Assembly: GCF_003336745.1 (NCBI RefSeq)
Contig: NZ_QGMX01000014.1
Coordinates: 1 to 60,552, forward strand
Reading direction: 5' to 3'
DNA: 60,552 nt
Origin: Thermus caldifontis
GTDB taxonomy: Bacteria; Deinococcota; Deinococci; Deinococcales; Thermaceae
Part shown: piece by piece, positions 52,210-60,552 of the stretch
How the letters are laid out: each line of letters begins with the position of its first letter
How positions within the stretch are numbered: position 1 is the stretch's first letter
The notes under the pieces: generated by a model
The model's input: the letters and a program-made list of their open reading frames with translations, nothing else
What the model was told of the DNA's origin: nothing
Databases searched by the model: none
Program-made: the position numbers and the translations under genes

Positions 52210-52930
52210 CAAGTGGGCACAGATCAAGCGCAAAAAAGCCGCCAACGACCTCAAGCGCGGCAAGATCATCTCCAAGCACCTAAGGGCCATCCAGGCAGCC
52301 GCCCGCGCCGGGGGAAGCCCCTACCCCGAGGCCAACGTCCAGCTGCGAAACGCCATTGAGGCGGCCCGGGCCGACGATGTCCCCATGGAAAACATTGAGC
52401 GCCTCCTGCAGAAGCTTCAAGGCGGGGGCGACGGGGCCGAGCAGTACGAGGAGATCGTCTACGAAGGCTACGCCCCAGGCGGCGTGGCCCTTTTGGTCTA
52501 CGCCCTCACCGACAACCGAAACCGCACCGCCGGCGAGGTGCGCCACGTCTTCAACAAGTACGGGGGTTCCCTGGGGGCTTCGGGAAGCGTGGCCTGGCAG
52601 TTTGAGCGCAGAGGGGTGATCGTCTGCCCAAACTCCGAGGCCGCCCAGGAGGCGGCCATTGAGCTTGGGGCCTTGGACCTGGAGGAGGAAGGGGAAAGCC
52701 TCACGGTCTACACCGACCCCAGCGACACCTACCGCATCGCTGAGGAGCTTAAGGGGCGGGGTATCCCTGTGGAGGCGGTGGAGGTGGTGCAACACCCGCA
52801 GAACACCGTGGCCTTACCCCCGGAGGAAGCCTTGAAGGTGATGCGCCTGGTGGAAGCCCTGGAGGACCTGGACGACGTGCAGCACGTCTACACCAACCTG
52901 GACCCTGCTAGCCTCCAGGTGGAGGCCTAA
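52196..52930 (+). CDS. yebC: YebC/PmpR-family protein
   Basis: The 244-residue protein starts MAGHSKWAQIKRKKAANDL and has the three-domain YebC length. NGxxR-type features include LTDNRNRTAGEVRH. It is a conserved DNA- or ribosome-associated protein; recent work points to rescue of stalled proline stretches. Overlaps the antiporter gene. Confidence 0.95.
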   Translation: MAGHSKWAQIKRKKAANDLKRGKIISKHLRAIQAAARAGGSPYPEANVQLRNAIEAARADDVPMENIERLLQKLQGGGDGAEQYEEIVYEGYAPGGVALLVYALTDNRNRTAGEVRHVFNKYGGSLGASGSVAWQFERRGVIVCPNSEAAQEAAIELGALDLEEEGESLTVYTDPSDTYRIAEELKGRGIPVEAVEVVQHPQNTVALPPEEALKVMRLVEALEDLDDVQHVYTNLDPASLQVEA

Positions 52931-52935
52931 TACCA

Positions 52936-52963
52936 CCCCACCTTGGCTCTCGCCAAGGTGGGG
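52936..52963. terminator. Bidirectional hairpin between yebC and secA
   Basis: A perfect 12-bp stem CCCCACCTTGGC/GCCAAGGTGGGG with loop TCTC separates the convergent yebC and secA. No long T-run follows. Confidence 0.7.
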
Positions 52964-53021
52964 CCCCAATCCCCTTGGGCCAGGTTCGGGAACGCCCAGG
53001 GAAAACCTGGGGCAAAGGAGG

Positions 53022-56018
53022 CTACTCCTTCTTGCGCTTCTTCTCCTCCCGCATCAGCCGCCTTCGCTCAGCCCGGGAAAGCCCGGGCTGGGGAGGCGGG
53101 GTGGCAGGGCGCTTCTTCTCCACGCCAAAGGGCCTGGCCTCCTCCTTAGGCGCCGGAACCGGCACGTAGGGGGCCTCCCGCACCGGGCGCACGGGCTCCA
53201 TCTCCACCTTGAGCCGGAAGAGGAACTTGGCCACCTCCCCCTTGATGAAGCCCACCATGTCGTTGAAAAGCCGGGTGGCCTCGATCTTGTACTCCTGGAA
53301 GGGGTCCTTCTGCCCGTACCCCCGTAGGAAGATACCCTGCCGGAGCACATCCAGGTTGTGCAGGTGCTCTTTCCAGGCGGAGTCCACCACGTTGAGGATC
53401 ACGAAGCGCTCCACCGCCCGCATGAGGGGTGGGGAAAGCTCCTGCTCCCTGGCCTCGTAGGCCTTTAGGGCCGCCTCCACCAGGCGCTCCACGCCCTCTT
53501 CCGGCTTTAGGGTGCGAAGCTCCTCAAAGGGGAAGTCCGCAATCTGGGGCACGGTGTCCAGGAGGGTGGCCTTGAGGGCCTCGAGGTCCCAGTCCTCCGG
53601 GTGCACCTGGGGGTTGAGGACGTTTTCCGCTATCCCCGCCACCGTCTCCTCCACCATGCCCAAAGCGGCCTCCTTCACCTCCTCGTCCTTCCCCAGAAGG
53701 ATCAGGCGGCGCTGGGCGTAGATCACCTCCCGCTGGCGGGCCATCACGTCGTCAAACTGCAAAAGCTGCTTGCGGACGGCGAAGTTCCGGTCCTCCACCC
53801 GCTTCTGGGCCCGCTCAATGGAACGGGTCACCATGGGGTGTTCTATGGGCTCGGAGTCGTCAAAGCCCATGCGGTCCAGCATGGCGATGACCCGGTCCGA
53901 GGCGAAGAGGCGCATGAGGTCGTCGTCAAAGCTCACATAGAAGCGGCTTCCCCCCGGGTCCCCCTGGCGCCCGGCGCGGCCCCGGAGCTGGTTGTCGATG
54001 CGGCGGGACTCGTGCCGCTCCGTGCCCAGGATGAAAAGCCCTCCCAACTCTCGCACCCTCTCCTCGTCCGCCTTGCACTCTTCCCGGATCTGGCGGATCC
54101 TTTCCTGGATCTCGGGCTTGATCCCCAGCTCCTGGGCCAAAGCCCGGGCCTCCTCCTCCTGGCCCGCCACCATCTTCTTGATGAAGAGCTCCACCTTCCA
54201 CTCGTAGCGGTCAAAGCCCTCCTTCTCCAGAAGGGCCGCCGCCAGGTACTCGGGGTTCCCGCCCAGCTTGATGTCCGTACCCCGGCCTGCCATGTTGGTG
54301 GCGATGGTGACCGTCTTGCTCCGGCCCGCCTGGGCTACGATCTCCGCCTCCTTGGCGTGGTGCTTGGCGTTGAGCACCTGGTGGGGGATACCTTGGCGCA
54401 ACACGGCCAGGGTGTGCACCGCCCGCTTCAGACCTTCCCAAGCAGCCCTCAGGTTGCCTTTGGCGGGGATGAGCTCTTCAAAAGGGGCCAGGTCCTCATC
54501 CTTGAGCTGGGTGGGTTTTTCCAAGAGCTTCCTCAGGCGCTCCCACGCCTCCCCTTGCTGCTTCTGGCTGGCCTTCTTAAAGAGCTCCAGGCGCATCTCC
54601 AGCCGGGGCAGATAGAGGCGGGGTTCCTTTAGCATCTGGGAAAGCCTTTCCGACTTCTCGATGCTGATGGTGCCCACCAGGACGGGCTGGCCCCTTTCGT
54701 ACTTCTCAGCGATCTCCTCCACCACCGCATAGAACTTGCCCTTTTCCGTGCGGTAGACCACGTCGGGGTAGTCCTTGCGGATCATGGGGCGGTTGGTGGG
54801 CACCACCACCACGTCCATGCCGTAGATCTCCTGGAACTCCTTCTCCTCGGTCTTGGCGGTACCGGTCATGCCCGCCCGCTTCTCGTAGAGGCGGAAGAAG
54901 TTCTGGTAGGTGATGGTGGCCAGGGTCTGGTTCTCCCGCTCAATCTTGACCCCCTCCTTGGCCTCGATGGCCTGGTGGAGGCCCTCCCCGTAGCGGCGCC
55001 CCGGCATGAGCCGGCCCGTGAACTCGTCCACGATGATGACCTGGCCGTCTTGGACGATGTAGTCCCGGTCCCGGTGGTAGAGCTCCTTGGCCCGGATGGC
55101 CTGGATCAGCATGTGGGCCAGCTCCATGTTCTCCGGGCTGAAAAGCCCTTCCACCCCCAGGAGCTTTTCCGCCTTGGCGATGCCCTGGAGGGTGAGGTGC
55201 ACGGAGCGGTTCTTCTCCTCAATGGTGTAGTCCCCCGTGGGCTCCTTGCGCACCCCGGGCTCGGCGGGCAGGCCCCTTTCCAGCTTCTTGGCGATCTCCG
55301 CCATCTTGTAGTAGAGGTCGGTGGCCTTCTCCGCCGGGCCGGAGATGATGAGGGGGGTGCGGGCCTCGTCGATGAGGATGGAGTCCACCTCGTCGATGAT
55401 GGCGTAGTGCAAGGGGGTGTCGTGGCGCAGGACCAGCTGGTCCGGGGCTATCGCCATGTTGTCCCGAAGGTAGTCAAAGCCCAGCTCGGAGTTGGTCACG
55501 TAGGTGACATCCGCCAGGTACGCCTTGCGGCGCTCCTCCAGGGTGGAGCTGTGCTGGATCACCCCCACCCTGAGGCCCAGGCCCCGGTACACGGGCCCCA
55601 TCCACTCGGCGTCGCGCCGGGCCAGGTAGTCGTTCACCGTGACCACGTGGATACCCCTACCCCTTAGGGCGTTCAAGGCCACGGCCAGGGTGGCCACCAG
55701 GGTCTTCCCCTCCCCGGTCTTCATCTCGGCGATCTTGCCCTCGTGGAGGACCGCCCCACCGATGAGCTGCACGTCAAAGTGGCGCATGCCCAAATAGCGC
55801 TTGGCGGATTCCCGGGTCAGGGCGAAGGCCATGGGAAGAAGCTCCTCCAGGCTTGCCCCCTTTTCGTGTTTCTCCCTGAGTTCCCCATAGGCCGCAGCCA
55901 GGTCAGGGATCCTCTCCACCTCCGGCTCCAGCCGGTTGGTGGGCTCTACCACTTGCTTGTAGTAGCGGGCGATCTCCCGTTCGTTGTTGTCAAAAAGCTT
56001 CCGTATGAGGCCCAGCAT
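53022..56018 (-). CDS. secA: Preprotein translocase ATPase SecA
   Basis: The 998-residue motor drives secreted proteins through SecYEG. Walker A TGEGKT is at 101-106 and DEVDSILID near 210. Helicase motifs [10 protein letters not shown] and [13 protein letters not shown] are in the second half. The C-terminal zinc tail of many SecA proteins is absent; it ends in the basic EERR-like [14 protein letters not shown]. Long insertions make it bigger than E. coli SecA. A TACAAT box lies ten bases upstream. Confidence 0.97.
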   Translation of the reverse strand: MLGLIRKLFDNNEREIARYYKQVVEPTNRLEPEVERIPDLAAAYGELREKHEKGASLEELLPMAFALTRESAKRYLGMRHFDVQLIGGAVLHEGKIAEMKTGEGKTLVATLAVALNALRGRGIHVVTVNDYLARRDAEWMGPVYRGLGLRVGVIQHSSTLEERRKAYLADVTYVTNSELGFDYLRDNMAIAPDQLVLRHDTPLHYAIIDEVDSILIDEARTPLIISGPAEKATDLYYKMAEIAKKLERGLPAEPGVRKEPTGDYTIEEKNRSVHLTLQGIAKAEKLLGVEGLFSPENMELAHMLIQAIRAKELYHRDRDYIVQDGQVIIVDEFTGRLMPGRRYGEGLHQAIEAKEGVKIERENQTLATITYQNFFRLYEKRAGMTGTAKTEEKEFQEIYGMDVVVVPTNRPMIRKDYPDVVYRTEKGKFYAVVEEIAEKYERGQPVLVGTISIEKSERLSQMLKEPRLYLPRLEMRLELFKKASQKQQGEAWERLRKLLEKPTQLKDEDLAPFEELIPAKGNLRAAWEGLKRAVHTLAVLRQGIPHQVLNAKHHAKEAEIVAQAGRSKTVTIATNMAGRGTDIKLGGNPEYLAAALLEKEGFDRYEWKVELFIKKMVAGQEEEARALAQELGIKPEIQERIRQIREECKADEERVRELGGLFILGTERHESRRIDNQLRGRAGRQGDPGGSRFYVSFDDDLMRLFASDRVIAMLDRMGFDDSEPIEHPMVTRSIERAQKRVEDRNFAVRKQLLQFDDVMARQREVIYAQRRLILLGKDEEVKEAALGMVEETVAGIAENVLNPQVHPEDWDLEALKATLLDTVPQIADFPFEELRTLKPEEGVERLVEAALKAYEAREQELSPPLMRAVERFVILNVVDSAWKEHLHNLDVLRQGIFLRGYGQKDPFQEYKIEATRLFNDMVGFIKGEVAKFLFRLKVEMEPVRPVREAPYVPVPAPKEEARPFGVEKKRPATPPPQPGLSRAERRRLMREEKKRKKE

Positions 56019-56028
56019 CCTAAGGCCG

Positions 56029-56034
56029 ATTGTA
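56029..56034 (-). promoter_or_regulatory. -10 box TACAAT of secA
   Basis: TACAAT lies ten bases before the secA ATG; a very short leader is likely. Confidence 0.45.
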
Positions 56035-56056
56035 CCCCTATTGGATGAGAAAGCCT

Positions 56057-57028
56057 TCAGGCCTCTTCCAAGGGCCAGTAGGCGGTGGCCCCCAAGGATA
56101 AGGGGCTAGGAGAAAAACCCGCTTGGTGGCGCCGCCAGGCGGCCAAGGCCACCATGGCCCCGTTGTCCTGGGAAAGCCCCTTGGGGGGGAAGTGGACGGT
56201 GAGCCCCGCCTCCTGGAAGCGGGCCTGCAGGGCGCGGTTGGCCGCCACCCCCCCCGCCACCAGGAGCACCCGGTGGCCGGTGTCCTTGGCGGCCCGGAGG
56301 ACCACCTGGGCCAGATGTTCCACCGCCGCCTCCTGGAAGCCCTTGGCCAAGGCCGGGGCGGGATACCCGGCCTCCACCAGCTGCACCGCCTTGGTCTTAA
56401 GACCGGAGAAGCTGAAGTCATAGCCCTTCTGCTCCCGTAGGGGCACGGGGAAGGGCACCTTCTCCTTGGCCTCCTGGGCCAGGCATTCGATCTCCGGCCC
56501 CCCGGGAAAGCCAAGCCCGAGAAGCCTCGCCACCTTGTCAAAGGCCTCTCCGGCGGCGTCGTCCCGGGTGGCCCCCAGGAGGCGGTAGCGGCCCAAAGCC
56601 TGCACCTCAAAGAGGTGGGTGTGCCCGCCGGAGGCCACCAGGGCCAGGAAAGGGGGGTCTAGGCCCTCGGGCCAGGCGGCGGCGATGTGGGCCTCGAGGT
56701 GGTGGATGGCGTAGAAGGGTCTCCCCAAGGCCCAGGCGAACCCTTTGGCGAAGGTGTACCCCACCAATAGGGCTCCGATGAGCCCAGGGCCACGGGTGGC
56801 GGCGATCAGGGAAAGGTCCTTGGGGGCAATCCCCGCCTGGGCCAAGGCCTCCTTCACCAGGATGGGAAGGGCCTTGAGGTGCTCGCGGCTTGCCAGCTCG
56901 GGCACCACCCCGCCGAAGACCTGGTGCAGGGCCACCTGCCCCGCCACCAGGTTCACCACCACCACCCCGTCCCGTACCAAGCCCACCCCGGTGTCGTCGC
57001 AGGAGGTGTCTATGCCCAGAATCCACAT
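56057..57028 (-). CDS. tsaD: TsaD, tRNA threonylcarbamoyladenosine transferase
   Basis: The 323-residue protein has [12 protein letters not shown] at the N-terminus, the metal motif HHLEAH and GGHTHL. It transfers threonylcarbamoyl to A37 of tRNAs reading ANN codons, with TsaB and TsaE. GGAGGGG precedes the ATG. It lies upstream of secA on the same strand. Confidence 0.95.
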   Translation of the reverse strand: MWILGIDTSCDDTGVGLVRDGVVVVNLVAGQVALHQVFGGVVPELASREHLKALPILVKEALAQAGIAPKDLSLIAATRGPGLIGALLVGYTFAKGFAWALGRPFYAIHHLEAHIAAAWPEGLDPPFLALVASGGHTHLFEVQALGRYRLLGATRDDAAGEAFDKVARLLGLGFPGGPEIECLAQEAKEKVPFPVPLREQKGYDFSFSGLKTKAVQLVEAGYPAPALAKGFQEAAVEHLAQVVLRAAKDTGHRVLLVAGGVAANRALQARFQEAGLTVHFPPKGLSQDNGAMVALAAWRRHQAGFSPSPLSLGATAYWPLEEA

Positions 57029-57078
57029 GGCCCCTCCTTCAAAGCCCTACTCCCCTCCGGGAGCTTGAGCCTAGTCTC

Positions 57079-57140
57079 TAGGCAGGTCCAGGTTGGCTCC
57101 CTTGCGGAGACCTGCCTTACTGGGACATCCAGGAGGTCCC
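57079..57140 (-). other. Two stem-loops in the tsaD upstream region
   Basis: AGGCAGGTC (57080-57088) pairs with GACCTGCCT (57109-57117), and GGGAC (57122) pairs with GTCCC (57136). The 187-base gap 57029-57215 has no other gene. I cannot match it to a known riboswitch. Confidence 0.35.
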
Positions 57141-57202
57141 TTGGGTAACCCCTCGGAAACCCCCCTGCCCTCCCTACCCTAGCAGACGCCAAGGAGCCCG
57201 GC

Positions 57203-57208
57203 TAGGCT
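57203..57208 (+). promoter_or_regulatory. -10 box TAGGCT, leaderless VWA start
   Basis: TAGGCT, seven bases, ATG at 57216. Confidence 0.5.
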
Positions 57209-57215
57209 AAGGGCA

Positions 57216-58547
57216 ATGCTCTGGCTCCTCCTTCCGGTCCTCCTCCTGGTCTACCTCCTCTACCGGGCGAGGAGGCCAAAGGCGCGCCCCTGGGCTGGGG
57301 TGTGGCTTTGGCAAAAGGGGAGGGAAAGCCGCTTCCGCCCCCGGCTGGACCTGAGGCTTCTTCTCCTGCTGCTGGCGGCGGCCCTCATGGTCCTGGCCCT
57401 CGAGGACCCTCCCCTGGGGCCTTCCCCCATGGTCTATGTGGTGGACGCCTCCGCCAGCATGGCCGCCCGGGAAGGGGCCAAGACCCGGCTGGACCTGGCC
57501 AAGGAAAGGCTCCTCCCCCTTCTGGAAAGGACCCCGGAAGCGGTGCTGGTGCGGGCGGGGGAACAACCTAAGGCCTTTGGCCCCGCCCCCGGCATCGCCC
57601 TAAGGGGAAGGCTTTTGGAGCTGGAGGCCAAGGACCGGGAAGCCCGCCTGGAGGAGGCCATCGCCCTGGGAAGAAGGCTCCTAAAGGCCCCGGTGGTGGT
57701 GGCCAGCGACGCCCCCCCGCCCCCCGGGGTGGAGGGGTATATCGGCGTGGGGACCCCCCAGGAGAACCTGGGGATGGTGGCCGTGGCCCCGGGGTTTTTG
57801 GCCCTGGGGAACAGCGCCACCCGCCCCCTCACCGCCCGGGTGGAGGTGGAAGGCGGGGTGCGGGAGGTGCCGGTCCCACCCCGGGGCTTTGCCCGGCTGG
57901 AGAACCTACCCCCCACCTTTGCCGCCCGCCTCCTGAACGGGGGTGCCCTGGACCTGGACGACCAGGCGGCCTTTGGCCTCAAGCGGCTTGGGGTGGCCTA
58001 CCCCAAGGCACCCGCCCTGGAAAGGCTCTTCCTCCTCTTGGGAACGGCCCCAGGGAACGAGGTAAGGGTGGGCATAGGGGTGCCGGAAAACCTCCCCGAC
58101 AGGCCCACCCTCTACCTGGCCCCCCAAGGAGGAAGCCCCGTGCGGGTTCTGGCCACCACCCCCCACCCCCTCCTGGAGGGCGTGGCCCTCTTAGGGGAAC
58201 GCCTCCCTCCTCCCCCACCCCCCAAAGGGCCCTGGAGGCCCTTGGCCGAGGGGGAAGGGGGAGTGGGGCTCATCTTTCTGGTGGAAAAGGGGCTTTACCT
58301 GCCTCCTTTGGAGAGCATCCAGAACCGCCCCTTTTTCCCCCTTCTGGTCTACAACTTCCTCAAACCCTACCGGGAGGTGCATAGCGGGCTTCTCTCCCCT
58401 GGAGAAACCCTTCTCCCCACCCCGGGGGAAAGCTTCCTCCCCAAAGGCAAAGGAGGAGGAGGCCGGTTCCTGGCCCTCCTGGCCGCCTTGGTGCTCCTTC
58501 TGGAAGCCCTCCTTTTCCGCCCCAGGCCGAAGGCCCAGGAGGCATAA
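57216..58547 (+). CDS. BatA-like membrane protein with a degenerate VWA domain
   Basis: The 443-residue protein has N-terminal helices (about 1-18 and 48-63) and a VWA-like part with DASAS. A long beta-rich segment follows (about 180-400), and a C-terminal helix ends the protein. The third MIDAS motif is not clear. It stands apart from the MoxR operon, 36 kb away. It may be a third client of it or act alone. Confidence 0.7.
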   Translation: MLWLLLPVLLLVYLLYRARRPKARPWAGVWLWQKGRESRFRPRLDLRLLLLLLAAALMVLALEDPPLGPSPMVYVVDASASMAAREGAKTRLDLAKERLLPLLERTPEAVLVRAGEQPKAFGPAPGIALRGRLLELEAKDREARLEEAIALGRRLLKAPVVVASDAPPPPGVEGYIGVGTPQENLGMVAVAPGFLALGNSATRPLTARVEVEGGVREVPVPPRGFARLENLPPTFAARLLNGGALDLDDQAAFGLKRLGVAYPKAPALERLFLLLGTAPGNEVRVGIGVPENLPDRPTLYLAPQGGSPVRVLATTPHPLLEGVALLGERLPPPPPPKGPWRPLAEGEGGVGLIFLVEKGLYLPPLESIQNRPFFPLLVYNFLKPYREVHSGLLSPGETLLPTPGESFLPKGKGGGGRFLALLAALVLLLEALLFRPRPKAQEA

Positions 58548-58548
58548 T
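58543..58548 (+). promoter_or_regulatory. -10 box CATAAT before the DUF1999 gene
   Basis: CATAAT, six bases, ATG at 58555. It overlaps the end of the VWA gene. Confidence 0.4.
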
Positions 58549-58554
58549 GGGTCC

Positions 58555-58980
58555 ATGCGCTTCCGTCCCTTCAGCGAGCTGGACCTGGACCTCCTAAACC
58601 GGGTAGCGGGAAACCGGCCCTTGAGCCTGGGCGCAGCGCGCTTTTTCGCCCGCACCGGCCACTCCTTCCTGGCCGAGGAAGGGGAGGAGCCCATGGGCTT
58701 CGCCCTGGCCCAGGCCCTTTGGCAAGGGGAGGCCACCACGGTCCTCATAAGCCGGATAGAGGGTGAGGACCAGGCCACCCTGGAAGGCCTCCTGGCCGCC
58801 GTGGTGAAAAGCGCCTACGACGCCGGGGTCTACCAGGTGGCCCTACACCTGGACCCCAAACGGGAGGACCTTCAGGCGGCCTTAGGGGCTCAGGGATTCT
58901 CCATCGGGCCTTTGATCCTGGCGGTGAGGGTCCTGGGAAGCCGCGGGCAGCGGGGCGAAACCCGGGGCGTCCTAGAATAG
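58555..58980 (+). CDS. DUF1999 GNAT-like protein
   Basis: The 141-residue protein begins MRFRPFSELDLDLLNRVAG and has an N-acetyltransferase-like fold. The DUF1999 family is found in Thermus and has a solved GNAT-type structure, but substrate is unknown. Size matches the family. Confidence 0.75.
   Translation: MRFRPFSELDLDLLNRVAGNRPLSLGAARFFARTGHSFLAEEGEEPMGFALAQALWQGEATTVLISRIEGEDQATLEGLLAAVVKSAYDAGVYQVALHLDPKREDLQAALGAQGFSIGPLILAVRVLGSRGQRGETRGVLE
58973..58978 (+). promoter_or_regulatory. -10 box TAGAAT before the 69-residue gene
   Basis: TAGAAT, seven bases, ATG at 58986; it overlaps the end of the DUF1999 gene. An alternative ribosome site is AGGGAG. Confidence 0.4.
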
Positions 58981-58985
58981 GGAGC

Positions 58986-59195
58986 ATGAACCGAGTTCTC
59001 ATCGGCATCCGGGGGGAGCCCACCCCTGAGGGCATGGAGCGGATCCTTGTGGCCTTAAAGGGCCTTCCAGGCACCTCCCAGGTCCAGGCCACCGGCCCCG
59101 CCCAAATCCTGGTGGAGTACGACCCCCAGGTCCTCACAGTAATGGACCTCCTCCGCACCATCCGGGAACAGGGCTTCCTGGCGGGGATGCTCTGA
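58986..59195 (+). CDS. Small HMA-like domain protein without metal cysteines
   Basis: The 69-residue product has the beta-alpha-beta rhythm of heavy-metal-associated domains (VLIGIRG, MERILVALKGLPG, ILVEYDPQ, MDLLRTIREQGF), but the CxxC metal motif is missing. It may be a structural or regulatory ferredoxin-like fold. Convergent with the next gene. Confidence 0.6.
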   Translation: MNRVLIGIRGEPTPEGMERILVALKGLPGTSQVQATGPAQILVEYDPQVLTVMDLLRTIREQGFLAGML

Positions 59196-59197
59196 GG

Positions 59198-60418
59198 CTA
59201 CTTCCTGGGAAACTCCCCTTTCGGACCAGGGGAAGGTCCGGCGGTATCCCCCTTCTCCCCCTTCGCCTCCTGCCCAGAAGCCCCACTTGGGGGTTTGCCC
59301 TCCTTGCTGCCTGCGCCTTCCCCTTGGTCACCCGCCTCGTTCCGAAGGGGCCCTTCTGGAGGCGCAGGCTCTCCAGGAGGGCCCTCGGCGTCTATTCCCC
59401 TGTCCTTAGCCTGGGGCACTAAGGCCTCCTCCAGGCGTTGGGAAAACCCCTGGAATAGCCTTTCGCTGAAGCCCAACAACACCCCTAGGCCATAGACGGA
59501 AGGCGCTTGCAAAAGGTCGGCAACCCCATCCCCCAGGACCCGCAGCGTCACCCCCAGCTTCACCACCAACACCCCCAGAAGGGCGATAAGCCCGCCCAGG
59601 AGGGGGGAGAGGAAAAGGGGCACCCAGTAAGCCCCATAGTCCGTGGGTAGCCTGTCCGTCACCACCACCCGGATGAGCCGGGAGAGCAACCCGCCCCCAA
59701 GGCCGGTCAGGAAGAGGAAAAGCGGCTGGACAGAAGATCCGCCCCCCTGGTCCTCATCCATAGGCCACAGGTAGAGGATCCCCAACGCCAAAACCAGCCC
59801 CAGCCAGAAGAGGTAGGTGGCCTTGTTGTGCAGGGTGAGGAGCTGGGCGTACCTGGAATCGCGGGCATCGTACAGATCCGCCAAGAAGTCCTGCAGTAGG
59901 GCCTTTCTCCCCTTTGCGCCTCCTTCCCCCGGTTCCTTCAATGCCGATTCCAGGTGTCTTCTCCAGTTACCGGCTTTTCCCTTGGGAAACTCCTCAAGCT
60001 CTCCCAGCCCCCGCTTCAGCCGGGCCTGCACCTGGAGGTCGCATAGACACCTCACCGCCCGGCGCTCTGCCCCGTGGATCAAGCGCCAGGCGGCCATCTC
60101 CCGCTGACCGTTCCAAAACAGGAAGTAGGGGAAAAGGAAAAGGAGCGTAACGAGGGGGTACTTGCACACCCTCAGCGCCCGCTCAGCCTCCTGCAGAAGC
60201 TCCTCCACCCCATCTGCGTCCTTCGCATCCGGCGGTTCCTCCTTCTCCCCCTTTTCCCCGGGAGCTGGCCTGCACGCCGGCCCAAGCACCCCCCGCAGGC
60301 GGGTTACCTCCGCCTGGGCTAGGTTCCAGGAAGGCGCTGCGGTACCAAGGGCCTTGGCCAGGTGGAAGAGAAGGGCAAGAAGCCCCAGGAGCAGGACCGT
60401 GTTCCCCAAGCCTTCCAC
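59198..60418 (-). CDS. Hypothetical membrane protein with a long charged tail
   Basis: The 406-residue protein begins at a GTG preceded by GGAGGAGG. It has a first helix (about 8-24), a pair around 88-105, and a central block of about four helices (205-300). The last 90 residues are Pro/Gly/Glu/Lys-rich and disordered. One region (ARDSRYAQLLTLHNKATYLFW) may couple a cytoplasmic helix to the membrane. I recognise no family. Confidence 0.6.
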   Translation of the reverse strand: MEGLGNTVLLLGLLALLFHLAKALGTAAPSWNLAQAEVTRLRGVLGPACRPAPGEKGEKEEPPDAKDADGVEELLQEAERALRVCKYPLVTLLFLFPYFLFWNGQREMAAWRLIHGAERRAVRCLCDLQVQARLKRGLGELEEFPKGKAGNWRRHLESALKEPGEGGAKGRKALLQDFLADLYDARDSRYAQLLTLHNKATYLFWLGLVLALGILYLWPMDEDQGGGSSVQPLFLFLTGLGGGLLSRLIRVVVTDRLPTDYGAYWVPLFLSPLLGGLIALLGVLVVKLGVTLRVLGDGVADLLQAPSVYGLGVLLGFSERLFQGFSQRLEEALVPQAKDRGIDAEGPPGEPAPPEGPLRNEAGDQGEGAGSKEGKPPSGASGQEAKGEKGDTAGPSPGPKGEFPRK

Positions 60419-60442
60419 CCCTTACCTCCTCCCATCCCCAGG

Positions 60443-60470
60443 CCCCGGGCGGGGGGGCCCCCGCCCGGGG
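60443..60470. terminator. 13-bp all-GC hairpin between the last two genes
   Basis: CCCCGGGCGGGGG and its complement pair perfectly around GG. No T-run follows on either side. It lies between the beta-propeller gene end and the membrane protein start. Confidence 0.5.
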
Positions 60471-60476
60471 GAGAGC

Positions 60477-60552
60477 CTAGGGTGAGACCACGATGGTTTT
60501 GTATACACCCACCGCCACAAAGAGGCCGTTCCCGTGGGTGACGCCATGGAGC
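60477..60552 (-). CDS. C-terminal end of a beta-propeller-like repeat protein (partial)
   Basis: The minus-strand frame entering from the right edge ends in a TAG and reads GVTHGNGLFVAVGVYKTIVV near its C-terminus. The GNGLFVAVG pattern recurs in bacterial propeller proteins of the exported repeat type. Only about 24 residues are in the window. Confidence 0.6.
   Translation of the reverse strand, partial: LHGVTHGNGLFVAVGVYKTIVVSP

Noticed and set aside
57079..57140. Signal-recognition-particle RNA, tmRNA or a known riboswitch
   Set aside because: The region is short and lacks their conserved cores; only the stems are reported.

Overview
The window is a GC-rich bacterial chromosome segment that reads as a member of the genus Thermus. 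The tryptophan synthase beta chain, seven-iron ferredoxin, SecA, MetG and DUF1999 proteins look strongly Thermus-like from memory. Menaquinone is made by the futalosine route (mqnC), ThyX supplies dTMP, and many genes start 6-8 nt behind a TANNNT box, as expected for leaderless Thermus/Deinococcus transcripts. A cytochrome cd1 nitrite reductase and a cytochrome c NO reductase mark a denitrifying strain. Coding density is very high. The longest gene-free gaps are about 230, 190 and 187 bases, so no stretch above 300 bases lacks a gene. I found no rRNA, tRNA, CRISPR array or intact insertion sequence.

Region by region. 1-2996: ferrous iron uptake (feoA-feoB-feoC-like) facing a seven-iron ferredoxin. 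3042-13138: nitrogen-oxide respiration and NO defence. This holds a redoxin-like protein, a DUF488 gene broken by an in-frame amber codon, a cytochrome P460-like protein with a cysteine-bearing MarR regulator, a NirJ/AhbD-like radical SAM protein, nirS, norCBH, an Rrf2 regulator, a stand-alone ScdA N-terminal domain, a cupin, a small haem-copper-oxidase-like membrane protein and a YwiC-like fusion. Four copies of one palindrome, ATGACC-NN-GGTCAA, lie upstream of these genes and probably define one regulon. 13195-21411: an HtrA-like protease, a P1 peptidase, an aldolase-like protein, an alcohol dehydrogenase and a MoxR/DUF58/VWA/VWA operon. 21540-26386: ftsX-envC facing ftsE-hpf, then ctpA. 26491-36343: bcp-rpiA-metG, an adenosine-specific kinase, mqnC, trpBA, thyX and ligA. 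36404-45860: a BMP-type nucleoside transporter (no permease here), three Lpt-like envelope genes, FemAB and a response regulator, pheA, a CBS-ACT protein and an OmpH/Skp chaperone. 45939-60552: ftsK, an apparently dead speD with speE, a DsbA-like thioredoxin, a Kef-type antiporter, yebC, secA, tsaD, a third VWA protein and unknown genes. The right edge is the end of a probable beta-propeller gene.

Main points for a second look: the shared NO/denitrification operator and its small accessory operon; an octamer, CCTCGAGG, that recurs about 40 times; a SpeD homologue without its self-cleaving serine; the amber-interrupted DUF488 gene; a possible transcription attenuator before metG; an Lpt-like export set in a genus thought to lack lipopolysaccharide; and the leaderless-promoter signature, which also corrects several start codons. 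All pairings, motif counts and family assignments were made by eye.
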